A stretch of 64,000 nt of DNA, taken from Opisthorchis felineus (taxonomy: Eukaryota > Platyhelminthes > Trematoda > Opisthorchiida > Opisthorchiidae). Every line of letters starts with the position of its first letter. Positions within the stretch are counted from its first letter, which is position 1. A program made the position numbers and the translations under genes. The stretch is taken from positions 198,701 through 262,700 of the forward strand of contig SJOL01008757.1 in assembly GCA_004794785.1 (NCBI GenBank), read 5' to 3'. The notes beneath the pieces are model-generated. The model worked only from the letters and a program-made list of their open reading frames with translations, searched no databases and was not told where the DNA came from. Below, one piece after another: positions 49,217 through 64,000 of the stretch.

Positions 49217-49311
49217 CTACCGGATGTATAGGAAAAGTCGCCAGACCGGTTTCCCAGCCTTGATAACCATTTTCTCCGCCCCGAACTACCTCGATGTGTA
49301 CAATAATAAAG
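49217..49311 (+). CDS. PPP3C: Calcineurin A exon: [11 protein letters not shown] motif
   Basis: The exon starts with C (completing Gly) after CGACCCAG, then 31 codons beginning [19 protein letters not shown] and ending [12 protein letters not shown], then one G before [18 protein letters not shown] is the last conserved block of the PPP phosphatase fold, close to the active-site groove. It is nearly identical to human (RQTGFPAL for QTTGFPSL). Phase 1 at the end. Confidence 0.96.
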
Positions 49312-49849
49312 GTGAGTGGTATCCGTTTCTTACTGTCGCGCAACCTAATGTTACGATACAGTGTTGTTTATTGTCCTGCTAGGTTTGCGAACAATCGGGA
49401 GCGCTATTGATCTTTTACCGTTCGCTTCTTGCTAAACGCAGCTAGTTACTGTATTCATCGTGGCGTAACTCATTTGGTATTGTGCGTAATGCGAACAAGT
49501 CATTCGATTTTTTAGGGATGACGACTTAGTTTGCCTGAGGCAATCAGCGAGTTTATTTTGTCTCCTGAGGCGAATTGGCTATGGCTAGACGCATACACCG
49601 AACTGGTCTGAGTAATGGACTCCTGTGATGTTCTTACTTTATTTTCTCATGCTTTGCCTTACCTCAACGAGTTCTTCTTCCCCTCGCTAAGTAGATATAA
49701 TTAGCCTCTCTTTCTCTCTCTGCATGCGGCACCAGTTATTACGTTGTCAACAGTCAGTCAACACCCAGGTACATGAAGGCATTCTTCCTGGTTGAATACA
49801 AATAGCACTTTATCTTATTCAATTATAAGTTAATCACCGCTAATCGGCC

Positions 49850-49945
49850 ATTCGTAGTTGAATGGGTTCGAACTTCTGCAGAGATTCATGAGGCCTGCAC
49901 TAGATGTGGTCGTCAATGAGGGTAAAACAGCTTTCTATAGAGGAA
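49850..49945 (+). repeat. Possible partial copy of the second short repeat family
   Basis: It has GGGTTCGAAC and, spaced as in the copies at 51.2 and 61.5 kb, TCATGAGGCCTGCAC and GAGGGTAAAACAGCT. The match is short; it could be chance. Confidence 0.3.
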
Positions 49946-50000
49946 AATGTTGGTAGCTCAGGTAGCGTAGATGGTCGTTGGCTTGTTCGCTGAGCTGGGC

Positions 50001-50052
50001 AATTTGATTGCAAACGTTTCATCACCAATCAAGGTGACATCATCAGTGCGTT
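50001..50052 (-). ncRNA. Hammerhead-ribozyme-like motif at Penelope 3' terminus
   Basis: On the minus strand: CTGATGA (from 50046), TGTCACC-TTGATT-GGTGA with the same 5-bp stem as at 13.1 kb but a different loop, GAAAC (from 50020), GTTTGCAATC. The stem is conserved while the loop varies, which supports a folded RNA. Confidence 0.5.
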
Positions 50053-50322
50053 ATTGGGGAGCGTAGTGGTGCGTAGCGTTGGGTTGGTGGTTGTGCGTTG
50101 AGTAGTGTTGCGTGTGTGTTAATATACGTGCTGCTAGCTGGGGTTGACCTTTGATCGCGATTAGTTGTTCGGCCGAGCGGTTCCATTGGTTGCTCTGTTA
50201 TCTTGTGTCCTCATTCGTCGGTGCCCATGTGACCTTTGAGCTTGGCGCCCCCTGTCGTCGTACTCCGGTCGATGCTGGAGTGACCTTTGCCCTTGGCCCT
50301 TCCGAGTTCCGGCTTGTGACCT

Positions 50323-50802
50323 TTATTGATCCGACTCCAAGGAGTTCCTTGTTTCTTTGTTTGCGAATCCAATATTTGGTTCTCCTTGAGTATTCCGGTT
50401 GAGATGTTGGTCCTTTGCCCGTAGAGGCGCATAAATTGGATCCAGTTCGATGCACCGGTTGATCGAATCCGCCGTGAAGTACCATGCTTCCAGAAATTCT
50501 CTTCCGTGTCTCGTGTCTCCGTGTTCCAAAATTTTCGCGTTTTCCAGATTGAATTTGTGCCCTTCTTGGTCTTCGTGTATGGATATCAAGGATAGGGGGT
50601 CATGTCTCCTGACGGCCACCTTGTGTTCCTTTATTCGCGTGCCTAATTTCCTCCCAGTTTGTCCAACGTAGAATTTGTTGCAGTTGATTTGGTATATCAC
50701 ATTGTTACTCTTGGTTTTGTCTCGGTTGTCCTTCGGTCTTGAGATTAGTTTCCTTAGGGTGGCATTCGGTTTGTGAGCCACGAGGATACCTTTTTGAGCC
50801 AA
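50323..50802 (-). pseudogene. GIY-YIG endonuclease segment, open for 159 codons, of a truncated Penelope-like element
   Basis: The frame reads IYQINCNKFYVGQTGRKLGT then RIKEHKVAVRRHDPLSLISI and HEDQEGHKFNLENAKILEHG, then REFLEAWYFTADSINRCIEL. The VYxI strand, the YVGQTGRxLxTRIKEH block with Arg and His, and the Glu of FLEAWY are all present. It has lost two or three residues between IN and CNKFY compared with the 13-kb copy. The first Met is internal to the original polyprotein. Without the reverse transcriptase it is a relic, though this domain shows no stop. Confidence 0.85.
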
Positions 50803-51189
50803 TAATCTGGTTGCGAGTTCCGATATATTCTTGATGTAAGGCAGAACTACCCGTCTGGTGGCTTGTTCCTGCTGTTGCTGTTGTTGAGATGTCTTCTTCT
50901 GTACGGTGCTGTACGGTGCTCCCAGGCTTGGGGAGAATCCGCACCCAGAACGGACTCCACGATTTTAACCTACTACGGCTTCTAGCTTTGCATGCAGTTG
51001 GTAGCCGAGGAAATCAACAGGGTTGCCGAATTCCATGCTTCACTAGTATATAACCGTATCCATTTATTGGTGGAAAGCAATATAGTGGAACCAATCGATA
51101 CGTGACCGGGTGATGTGGTGTCCATGGTTGAAGGATGAATGGCGCTATATCCTGTCTAGGTGCGAAATAATCATTCTGCTGATCAGCCG

Positions 51190-51380
51190 CTCGCGGCCAA
51201 ACGGTCAAGTGTTCAGTCTGGTAGCCGGAAGGTTGCGGGTTCTATACTTCCTTGAGTTTCGTGGAAGGTGCGCTGCTGATGATTCCCGGTAAGGGTGAAA
51301 CAGCTGTACAATGCTCCTCGGCTTTTCAGCACAATGGCTTCACCTGTGGGACGAAACCTCCACTGAACATTAACAAATAT
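51190..51380 (+). repeat. Second short interspersed repeat family, copy 1
   Basis: It shares with 61504-61690 the order CGGT-(C/T)A(A/G)GTGTTC, GCGGGT, CT(G/T)GAGTTT(C/T)GTG, TGC(G/A)CTGCTG(A/G)TGATTCCC, CA(A/G)TGCT, TTTTC and TGGCTTCAC, over about 180 bases. A B-box-like GGTTGCGGGTTCTATAC suggests that it might also be tRNA-derived, but the head is too decayed to say. Confidence 0.6.
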
Positions 51381-52361
51381 CACGTCACCATCAGTACACT
51401 GGAAAGCCAAATGAAGTACGAAAGAGAAGGTGCCTAGTGCTATGCGAAGTACTTTGGAGTCCAATCACCTAATAATGAAAACTGAATAGGAAGTGATTGC
51501 TCAACCGCTAGTTTAATGGGTTCCCAGTTAGATTTTGTTGTATCTCTAGCCAGGCGCTAGGAAGATCGCGTTGACCGCGGACAACAGGGATCGTGGCTGA
51601 AGCACCTGAGTTCAAAATGAGTCAAGCTCGACTGGTAGAAATGCTATGGTCTAAATAACACATTTTTTCAGTGTTGATGTTATAAACCTTTCGCCAAAAA
51701 ACCAGGATCGCTTGATAAACAGCCAATCCTGCGCCGTCCTCCACTAATCCTAAAGTGATGCTGTTTGTCGAATGGGTCCAGCAAAGTGAGAAATGAAGAG
51801 AGAAAATTTTGCCAGGACTATCCGTGGACTAAGTTGGTAGTGAGACTGCTTCGTTGACGCTAAATATCACAATTATGCTTCCCTTACCACAGCTTTTCTC
51901 TAAGGCTTTATTTGACTTCAAATAAACAGTTTCCGTCAAATCGGTAATTCGAACCTGAGAGTTGTTCACTGTCTAGGACCGATTTGAGGTGCCATAAGCC
52001 GCGACTCTACTGAGTGATAAAAGACAGTATATAGGCAACATGTAAGAAAAGCTTCTGTCGAGAACGGAGCTTTTGGAAGTAGGCCTCATTGCGTTATGAA
52101 GCTCGCAATACGCGATACATATATCATACTTCTATTTGTAAACCTTTCGAATAGCTAGTGCTTGCCACTTCTGAGTTATGCCACTCACAAATATGCTTGA
52201 TGTGCGCTACTCCAGCTATCCGACTTATGTGATTTGAGTATACCTGAAATGATTCAAGCTTGGAGTTCAATTTCAAGCTTTCGCTCTAAAGATCCTGCTT
52301 TGTGAACTTCCAGCCATTGTATTAGTCTGCCCAAACTTCCATTGCCTTCACAATAAGGCTT

Positions 52362-52446
52362 TCAAATAAATCATGGTTGTACGGCAGCCAAGCATCAGTG
52401 TTAAACACTGATATCATACTGCCGATGATGATGATGATGATGACGT
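52362..52446 (+). repeat. RTE-like retrotransposon 3' tail
   Basis: It contains ATCATGGTTGTACGGCAGCC, the inverted repeat ATCAGTGTT-A-AACACTGAT (52394-52412), and GATGATGATGATGATGATG. It matches the tail at 12.6 kb. No coding remnant was recognised upstream. Confidence 0.65.
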
Positions 52447-55400
52447 GGTGCGTCATTCGTATGTTCATCGTTGTACTACGTGGCAACCAACGTAAATGCA
52501 TCTCCAACATGACAATTCAAGCAAGACGAATTTAATCTGTTAAACACAAGCTGATTAGTGAGACTTCGTTCTTACAAAACAAAGGGGGTGTTGTTTGTTG
52601 TCTGTGCCTACCGAGATAACCATTTGGTTGGTAATTTGGTTTGCAGGTAGTCAGTCACTTCTAGATTAGAATCCTGGGTCCAAACCGTTTCTTGATCTGC
52701 GAAACTTCGATTAATCGATAGGTAGATAAGGGTTATTCTTCGCTGCCCCAGAAGCTGTGTTATACTTTTAGCTACGTATCGACGAGGTTGAGTGATTTCA
52801 GTGAATGAGTAGGTGAGGAACTGAAAAGCAACTTGATCTGATAGGAGAGCCTCCCGTTGGGCTGTTGAACCTATCCTGACTCACCCAGGAGGAAGGACCA
52901 ATGTGCGGTCTTCGGAGTGTCAGAGTTCGGCTTTCCGGGAGATCCTGTTCTTTCCTTGGAGGTGATGTATCCTTGTAAAGAATCCCCGTGTTCAGGTATT
53001 GCAGACCGATTGCGAGTGAAAGTATTGCAGATTGTCAAACCTAGTGCCTCGACTTTGGATCACTCCTGTCGATTCTACTGCACCACCACCGTTGTTCCGT
53101 CCAAAGGAGTAGGAACCTTCCTTTCCTTGTCGTCTACAGTGCCTACAACGTCCATTTGGGCTGCTTTGTTCCACCTAATAATATCCTCTAGTTTGGTTGT
53201 GCTTTTATGACGTTGAACTTATTGTATCAGTGCCCCGAAATAAACCCCGAAGTACTTTTTACCGTTTCCGTTAGGCCTAGTTCGTTTTGTTCCGTTTGTT
53301 TATCGCGCGATGCCTATACACGTGCTCCGTTACCTTGAAACCTGCGGTACAAAGGGATACGAAGTGCAGTGACCCACATTTGCGACAGTGCAAAACTGAC
53401 ATCCCTTCTGCTGTTTTTGCATAAGCAAACACTGTACACTGCTTATCGACTGGGCTGCCCGAACATCTTGTTGTTTGTTTTACATCGCCGTACCTTCCAT
53501 TGTGAAGCCCGTTACCAATTTTACGTGGGTGGTCTTTCGTACGGTATGGTGGATGTTTGGTTTTTTTGCTTCATTTGCACTTGGCACTTGATATTTTTAT
53601 TTTGAAGTGTGTGCTGAATCAGAAGCCGAATAGGTTTTCAGATTTCGATTCCTATCCCCGTCTTATGCATGCCGTCTCCACGCTCTATCCATTGATGTGG
53701 ACAAATAAGACTCGCTACCACCAAAACGTCCCGTTAGCTCAAGTTCCTCCTCCGATATGTTGTCAGTCCTGGCCTGATATCCTTGCACAGTGTTGAGGCT
53801 TGATCAGAGATTGTCCATAGTCTTCGTTGTGAGCATGGGACTTCTCGAGTTGAGCAGCTGTAATTTTTACATCCCAACTGTTTATTGTTGCAGAAACTTC
53901 CCATCTGTCCGAAAAAGTCAGATTGTCAAGCTTTGGTAGCAATTACCGAGCTAATCACTAGGTTGTCCATGAAGCAGTCGAAAATTCAGAGATGGACTGA
54001 AACTATGAAAGTGTTTACATCTCCGTCTCCGGGATACCCATTCATCTCACTGTTAGAAATTCGAATTATTCTTTCTGGAGTCTGGTGGAAATTGTTTAAT
54101 CTTTCTTTAATACGCAAATGAAAAAGCATGTCTCACTACTCCGTTAACTAGTCAGAACTTCGTGGGTCGTAAGGGTAATAAATCGGTGGAAGCTGCAGAC
54201 ATATGTCGTCTTGCCCAAAAATGACTCTCTTTGATGGTTCCGACATCTCGTTCTTGGTCTTTTTATGATGATATCAAATCCTTTTTGAATTACTTCCCCA
54301 ATGAAACTTTCCTTAAACAGAACATTTCCTCAATAGCGCTTCAGAATTTACTTAATAATATTCATCATTTGCGCAGTCCTTTTTGTGTTGATGACAGTAG
54401 CCGCTACATATCTGTGTAACCTGTGAACAACCGACAGAATTCATGATTACATTGTCGCTTCCATGTTTTTTGAACCCATCTGGAACATGAACCGGAGAAC
54501 CAGTAGAGTCAAGGAAACTGACAATGTTATTCTTGTGTTCTCGCAAAGCTTAACTCTTTGTGTGCGTTTTCGATGTTTTACGATTCATTAGGTCTTGCTT
54601 GCAACTGCTACTTCAGTCATAAGCTTTCATTGTTAGCTTGTCTGTTCATTACATTAACAATTCGGAAACCGTCAATCAAACAAACAACGGAGTTTGCTGG
54701 GCTCACTGTTTTCACCTACCTCTGGACAATTGGTAGACGAAGAAAAAACTGGCTAACGCTTTCGGGGAAGTGAAACTTAGTGCTACAGTTATTTTATCCT
54801 ACTGTTTGATATACGTGTAAAATACCGTTGTTCTAGATACTCCTACTCGCAACCCGAGAGGTCAGAGATCAACGATGCATGCGGTTGACACTCACTTTGT
54901 CTAGCCCCTCATTCACTAATCCCAACGAAACGGTGACAGTAGGAAATCTCTCGTCCATGTAGGCAAGCGTGTGTTCTTCAAAACGTTAATCAGAAACTCT
55001 GTCGGAGACACCAGTTTTCATGCGGAGCCAAGCGGACCGACCCTGCGTACAGTGTTTTTCCGTTTTGAATTTCCACAGCCTTCCTGTGTTCCCTAAATAT
55101 CGTATAGGGAACTACAGGTTGTCTCTTAAACGGGCTCAGCAGTTTTCTGAATTGGTATCTAGTAAGCCACCAGTAAATGACATACCCGTTTGACCTTTGC
55201 ATCCATCATTACACACGTCAGACTGGGGTTAAGATGTATTGAGTCCTATACAGGAAGGCTAAAAACCTTCAAGTCACCGGTCTGTTGTATTTGGGAACGG
55301 GTGCATGCTCAGACATAATAACCTCTAGCGTACCAGCTACCTTCCACTTTTATGTGGTCAAACCAAGTAAACTAATTGTATACAGACTTCTGCAAAAACC

Positions 55401-55459
55401 ACAGTACACCCCCATAAATCCGTGAGATCTTCATGAGAGTCCTCATAGTTCAGCGATAG

Positions 55460-59057
<3,598 letters not shown>

Positions 59058-59132
59058 TCACAGAGATGCTGGTCAATGTGCTCAATATCTGTTCAGACGA
59101 CGAACTGCTGTCGGATACTCCTGAGGATGAAT
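59058..59132 (+). CDS. PPP3C: Calcineurin A exon: B-subunit-binding helix
   Basis: The exon starts with TC (completing Val) after ATTTCAG, then 24 codons TEMLVNVLNICSDDEL and LSDTPEDE, then one T before GTGAGT. TEMLVNVLNICSDDEL is identical to human and forms the amphipathic helix held by the B subunit. The acidic tail LSDTPEDE differs from the human linker and leads towards the calmodulin-binding segment. Phase 1 at the end. Confidence 0.95.
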
Positions 59133-59374
59133 GTGAGTCTCTCCATATACTGCTAATCCAACCGCACTGTTTACCCGTTGTTAGGTGTGCTTCATTCGGT
59201 TTCTTCGGGAATTCTGGCTAGTATTCTTCCACATGTTTTGGCCGCTAGTGGTAGGATTTATGGTTGTTCCTCCCATGAGAACCTGTAACTTTTAGGAACA
59301 GCACTCATTTATGTTTGAAACCGAAACATTTTTTCATTTGTCCTTCCATGGGTACATTGTTTTGGTGATGACTG

Positions 59375-59551
59375 GCTGACTGGGATGGCTCACTGCTTAG
59401 AGCGCGAATTTACTGGTCCGTGGTTAAAACCCAACCTCTGCATCTCGACTGCTCCTGTCTAGGCTTGGGCAACCTGCCAGTATCCCAGCCCTCGTGCTTC
59501 CTTTGGGTGCCATGGCAGCAAGGCACCGAAAGGGTGTTACGGCCGAACGAT
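59375..59551 (+). repeat. tRNA-derived SINE, copy 4
   Basis: It has GGATGGCTCACTGCTTAGAG (head), a decayed B box GGTTAAAACCC (59422-59432), then ATCTCGACTGCTCCTGTCT, GGGCAACCTGCCAGTATCC, GCCATGGCAGC and AGGCACCGAAAGGGTGTTAC. This copy has the longest clear body of the family. Confidence 0.85.
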
Positions 59552-61503
59552 GACTGTAATATTTTTAAGGTTATTGTTATTTTTTGGTGACCACTATGAT
59601 ACTCCTAAGCCGTAAAAACCGTGAAAAATGTCTCGGAAGTGGCATCTTTTTGTTTCCTATTATTCAAATGATAATTCAAAAAGCCTGATATTTCACGTTT
59701 TTTTCACTAGATTATATCTACACTGCGTTCTAACTTGTCTGACGGACGACTACCAAACACAGTCAGAGTGAGCCTGATTAATGTTGCAGAACATCTGGCT
59801 ACAACCTGACATCTTGAGCGTTGTTGTACGAATACTTTCAACTTTACCATGCATAATTTGTTTCGCAAAGTTCATGAGCAGTCGTGGATCGTCCCAAGTG
59901 CATTTTTGCTGTGTTCCGCTCCAACTTTGTCAATACATGCTCTCAGAAGCGACACCTGTGAATGCAGCTGCAACGTAATCCGTCATGCTAATACACCTTC
60001 ACCCTATATCAGCCATGTCAGTTTGAGCAACGAAGTCGTGTTACCGGTACAAAGTGAACATATATCGGACGAACTTTTATGGCCTATCCTACAGTAGCAA
60101 CACAGTGCAGTCTCAGTGCATCTCAGAGCGACGGAGGTAAAACAGTTCCCCTTTGGGGGTTGGGAGCGGTCAGTATCGTTCTTTGTGAAAATGAAGGCAA
60201 TTCAAGGTGTCTTTGCTATTCCTTGGGGATCTGTAAGAGACGAACCCGGCAATTCCTTATGAAAGCAGGCCATGTGCGGACATTCATCCGGCGTGTAGGC
60301 AACCAGTGGAGTCGTCGCAGTGGCCTAGACGGCAATAGGGTTCGGGGGCAATTACACAGCATCAGCTTACGGTAACTGTATTACTGCAGACGGCTTGAAA
60401 CGGTTCGTCCCCAGACCCCACATTCCGACGTTACGAACATTGTCAAATGCCCCTACCCCTATTCCTTAGATATATACCCTTTCAGTGTGAGGTTATTTAC
60501 TTTTTGTTTCGTCCTGAGTGTGATCTGGATTGCAGAACGACGACGCTGGCACATGCATCATTAGTGTGAATGAAATTTGTGTCCACCTGAGTCGTATAAT
60601 AAAAACGGATTCAACAAACGCACACCTACAGGGGATCTGATTGAGTTATACCTTAGCTGCTTTTCATCCACGCTTTGACAGTGGACAAAGTGAAGGTATA
60701 CTAGATAGTGGACGAATTTGATTTATCTTATAATACACAGAAGGCCAATTTGACCGTAAGTGGCTTTTTTCCGAAATAGTTGATGGCCGACAATGGCACG
60801 TTTTTGTTACGCAGATTTGTAGTGCCAGTCAAAGTGTATATTGTTGCTCGAGCAGTAACCAAACCTTTTTTTTCTTTTTCCTGAAGTCAACTGGACTAAT
60901 GCATTCGATGTGAAAATGCAGGTATTGGCGGCACACGTAATTAAAGATTATGCAACAGTGATTGTAACGAAACGGCGGTCGATTACTTGCGTACGATAGA
61001 TTGGTGGGAAAATCATTTTTGGCTCCACTGGTTTCATTCTAGTTCTTAAATAAATGCGAACAGCAATTAATTGCCCTGAGCGATGTGGGCTGAGGAGGAG
61101 TAATTGGGAACAGTTCGATGATCTCTCCTTCCTTATGGTCACCCTATTCACTTTCGTAACTGATAGCTCGTTTATACTACCAAAACCTTTTGTGGTTCAA
61201 TTGTGACACCAATCTTCAGGACCCAGGAGTGCCTCTCTTTTGAACCTTGCGTATGAGTTAGTATCGAGTTTTGGTGTAATTCCTATTATTGGCTAATTTT
61301 TCTTTCTTTAACATTGAACCATCCACCAGCAAGTTTCGAGCATCTCCTAATGAATTTCCAAATTTTGCCTGCTGTTTGGGTGTGGGTCTTCAGTAGCCGA
61401 TGGACCCATGTGCCATATGCGTTGTGTCCTATAGGTGACTTTGGTTACATCGTCCACTAGGTTCCCCATTATTCCAGGTACTTTCCGACCGCAAAGGTGA
61501 AAT

Positions 61504-61690
61504 ATTGTCACGGGCGGTTAGGTGTTCGGAATACTAGCCTGGAGGTCGCGGGTCGGAAACCCCCTGGAGTTTTGTGAGATGTGCACTGCTGGTGATTCCC
61601 AATAAAGATGGAACAACTATACAGTGCTTCTAGGATTTTCAATGCTGATTGGCTTCACTGACAGGGCGAAATCTCCATCAATTATCACAT
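61504..61690 (+). repeat. Second short interspersed repeat family, copy 2
   Basis: It aligns with 51190-51380 as described there (GTGCACTGCTGGTGATTCCC, CAGTGCTTCTAGGATTTTC, TTGGCTTCACTGACAGGGCG). It lies in the intron before the calmodulin-binding exon. Confidence 0.6.
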
Positions 61691-62093
61691 GTATTTTCCG
61701 ACCACAAAAATGAACTAACCCTTGTTAGTATGAACTTCCTATGTGCCAAGACGGTCTGGGTTTCTTCGGAAGAAATCAACCATTAGCTTACCAACTTCAT
61801 CACACATACGGGAAACATGTTCCGACAAGTTTCTAATAGACTCATCCTCTCGCTTATCACAGCCCCAGGAACAACACGAGGTAATTTTGATTGCGTTGGG
61901 CTTCGTTTTTGTTCTCATTATCATGGATCCGTGACTCGTTTTCAACACACGGTTCTTTTCTGTTCCATGTCATGTTGCATCAGTGATGTTTATGAGTTAG
62001 TCTTTCCCGCCCTTGTTCAGCCCTCCTTTCGTTCGAACAGCTACACAGAACGGTTGCTATCATGCATTTTTCTTCCTGTTTTTCTTCGAACAG

Positions 62094-62175
62094 CTCAAAT
62101 TACTGCTCGCAAAGACGTGATACGAAACAAAATCCGAGCAATTGGAAAGATGGCTCGCGTATTCACTGTATTGCG
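62094..62175 (+). CDS. PPP3C: Calcineurin A exon: calmodulin-binding segment
   Basis: The exon starts with CT (completing Ser) after TTCGAACAG, then 26 codons QITARKDVIRNKIRAIGK and MARVFTVL, then CG before donor GTAGGT. ARKDVIRNKIRAIGKMARVF corresponds to the calmodulin-binding helix of human PPP3CA (about residues 391-414) with conservative changes only (KEV to KDV, FSV to FTV). It makes this enzyme Ca2+/calmodulin-regulated (inference from the family). The next exon should complete an Arg codon and carry the autoinhibitory segment. I could not find it before 64000, so the annotation ends here. Confidence 0.94.
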
Positions 62176-64000
62176 GTAGGTGGTACTGATTTTAGACCGC
62201 TTTTCTGTTCGCTTCTTTATCTCCGGACCACTTCCACCCATGGTTTCGAGCGGTTTTCGGCGAAACCTGATAGCACTACAGAGTATAATAGTCATACAGG
62301 TGTAGACTACTTCGATAATTCGAATGTCGGATGAACTGAGCGCCTCTGGGCCGCATAGTTGGTTGAGGAACATACTAAAGGAGATGTAAATTTAGGTTTT
62401 ACTCGAACAGCATTTCAGTTTATAAATATATATCCAACAATATACTATATCGGTACATAGTTTTCAGACAAGTCAGTTTTGGTTTCCATTGTGTGGTTCA
62501 ACTTCCTTAGTGGAGTATATGTGATCCTTTGCGTCTCCGAATACAGAAGCTGTAATATATGCTTGTTGACAGACTCCACTGGCCTTTATGCTATGCTATG
62601 CTGTCCAAATTGCCTGAGTGAAGGTTTGCATGTGTAGGGACCGCAGAATGACGGTGATAGCCTGGTGCCACTCTACCCAAGCTTCCCATTCCAATCGAGG
62701 ACTTTTTAAGGTAATCGCAGTGATTGCATGGCAGGAAGGCATTAGTGCTACCACTGATGTTGACCACCATACCGAGTTGTCCTCCCCTCTGATATCTCTG
62801 CATCTACTTTGTCTTTCTTTTTTCGTCTGGAACCAATACAACGCAACCTTCTGAAGGCGGTGTGCTTCTTACTTTTAGCTCGACTGGAACAGTCTATGGT
62901 GGAAAATTAAATCTGGAAATTTCCTGTGCAAAAGAGTTTTCAAATGGGGCACAAAGAAACACTGATACCGGTTCATTGGCTATAGTGTTGTAGCACCAAA
63001 CCTAAGGTTACACGAGCTATACGTATACAGTCTGTTATCACGTCGGCATTAATAAGTTTTATTGAGGGGCGGTAAACAAAGTTCCCCCCGAATTTAAGAC
63101 AGCTCATCGGATAGGACGCGAGCTACATGCTGGAGGGTTATGGATTCAGTCATATCATTTCTTTTGATTTCACCGGTCTGGGTGTCGGCCGCCTAGCCTT
63201 ACATTGACCAACATGCGTTCTGGTTGTGTGGGAGATGTGCACATAAAATATAGGGGTCAATAGTCTGGTATTCATGTTCTACATTAGGTAACTATCGTCA
63301 GATAGAGGCTGCCACAAAGTAGTAAATTCAAGCAACAGAGGCAGTGTTACTCAGCATCACCATAGTAGAGCATTAAGAGCCGAGCCAGACAATTACCACC
63401 ATATTACGGTCTGGTTATTTTTTCCGTTCTTTCTGTCTCTCGTCACAAATCATTACCTGATTTTTGTGCGTAGAAATGACGTTTTAAGCGTTCTACTGTT
63501 GGCACAGTTAATTTTTTTGATGTGTGGTCGTGGCGTAAAACAAAGGCATACACGTACACTTATTCCGATTGAATAATTAAGTCCCGGGCACATTGATTTA
63601 TGTGTTCTTTGACTCTCCCGCTGATACGCTGGCGCGCGCGGTATGTATGTTTCACGCATGAATAAACTCAACTCAGGTACAGTTCCGAGTGCGATTGTTG
63701 TTTGAGGTACGCGTGGACCTCATGTAGTTCGTCTGTGTGTGCGTCCGCCTGACGACTGTCATATGTTTGCTGAAGACTTGAAAACACACGAAGACACCTC
63801 GTTCATAGTATGGATTTGTAAATTTTCTCTGAATAAGTTGCTGCACATAATTTAGCTTCTATAATCATGTCTGGTGTACGAAAAATCAGCAACAATGGTG
63901 GCACCCAAATGAGCGCCCTCCTGGGCTGCTGTTGTTGTGAGCATTCGGCAAGACGATTGCGTTTGCGTATGCTTCGCTACGACAGATTGTTTATACACCC
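62176..64000 (+). other. Intron after the last visible calcineurin exon; nothing recognised
   Basis: The sequence starts with donor GTAGGT (phase 2) and runs to the window edge. I searched by eye for an exon resembling the ESESVLTLKG part of calcineurin A and found none. No repeat family was recognised with confidence. Confidence 0.6.

Larger units (their letters stand above)
49985..50945 (-). mobile_element. Penelope-like element fragment: linker, GIY-YIG endonuclease, 3' terminus
   Basis: This is the same family as 13.1 kb. On the minus strand: TRRVVLPYIKNISELATRLL (linker, 50880-50790), then the best-preserved GIY-YIG domain (50802-50323), then about 300 bases of non-coding sequence ending in a hammerhead-like motif (50052-50001). 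The two copies share the sequence around CAACGCACAACCACC and CACTACGCTCCC. The 5' break falls near 50945, after a short GTACGGTGCT duplication. The reverse transcriptase part is missing. Confidence 0.87.
59133..62093 (+). other. Calcineurin A intron (about 3.0 kb)
   Basis: This phase 1 intron has donor GTGAGT and acceptor TTCTTCGAACAG. It contains a plus-strand tRNA-derived SINE at 59.37-59.55 kb and a second-family short repeat at 61.5-61.7 kb. In vertebrate genes a small alternative exon can occur between these two positions; I see no convincing candidate here. Confidence 0.82.

Noticed and set aside
63075..63180. tRNA-like pair of boxes (GCTCATCGGATAGG and GGTTATGGATTC)
   Set aside because: The spacing fits a polymerase III promoter, but no acceptor stem can be drawn and no second copy is seen in the window.

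Overview
The window looks like a piece of a flatworm genome, probably a digenean trematode, although no species can be fixed from the sequence alone. The arguments are one conserved eukaryotic gene cut by very long GT-AG introns, and introns filled with decayed Penelope-like elements, RTE-like non-LTR retrotransposons and tRNA-derived SINEs. There are no bacterial features: no operons, no rRNA and no CRISPR. A run of 960 N at 36556-37515 marks an assembly gap.

The one host gene I can support is the catalytic (A) subunit of calcineurin (protein phosphatase 2B / PPP3C) on the + strand. Nine coding exons were found, at 9158-9358, 19092-19216, 24339-24450, 24965-25110, 40350-40567, 49217-49311, 55578-55703, 59058-59132 and 62094-62175. 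Every splice junction inside the window is GT-AG, and the reading frame closes across all of them (1180 coding bases, about 393 residues). The exons carry the whole phosphatase core with its metal ligands, the helix that binds the B subunit and the calmodulin-binding segment. The N-terminal exon (about 20 residues) and the C-terminal exon or exons (autoinhibitory region, stop) were not found. The 3' part must lie beyond the window.

The rest is repeat-rich. At 1-491 and 30700-34533 there are two minus-strand copies of one RTE-like element with a shared 5' leader. At 13085-14290 (-), 46150-47480 (+) and 49985-50945 (-) there are fragments of Penelope-like elements with reverse transcriptase and/or GIY-YIG endonuclease sequence. 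Just 3' of each coding remnant lies a motif resembling a hammerhead ribozyme, and similar orphan motifs occur near 4.4, 7.6, 7.8, 10.1 and 15.1 kb. A different, very decayed non-LTR element lies at 41345-42560. RTE-like 3' tails ending in ATG/GAT repeats are at 12.6, 27.0 and 52.4 kb. tRNA(Ser/Leu)-like SINEs lie near 2.0, 3.2, 25.8 and 59.4 kb, and a second short repeat family is at 51.2 and 61.5 kb.

I do not see a wholly new system. The signals most worth a second look are the hammerhead-like terminal motifs in three sequence families, the interleaved inverted repeats at 7440-7922, the 16-bp hairpin at 20346-20381 and the conserved hairpin before the RTE tails.
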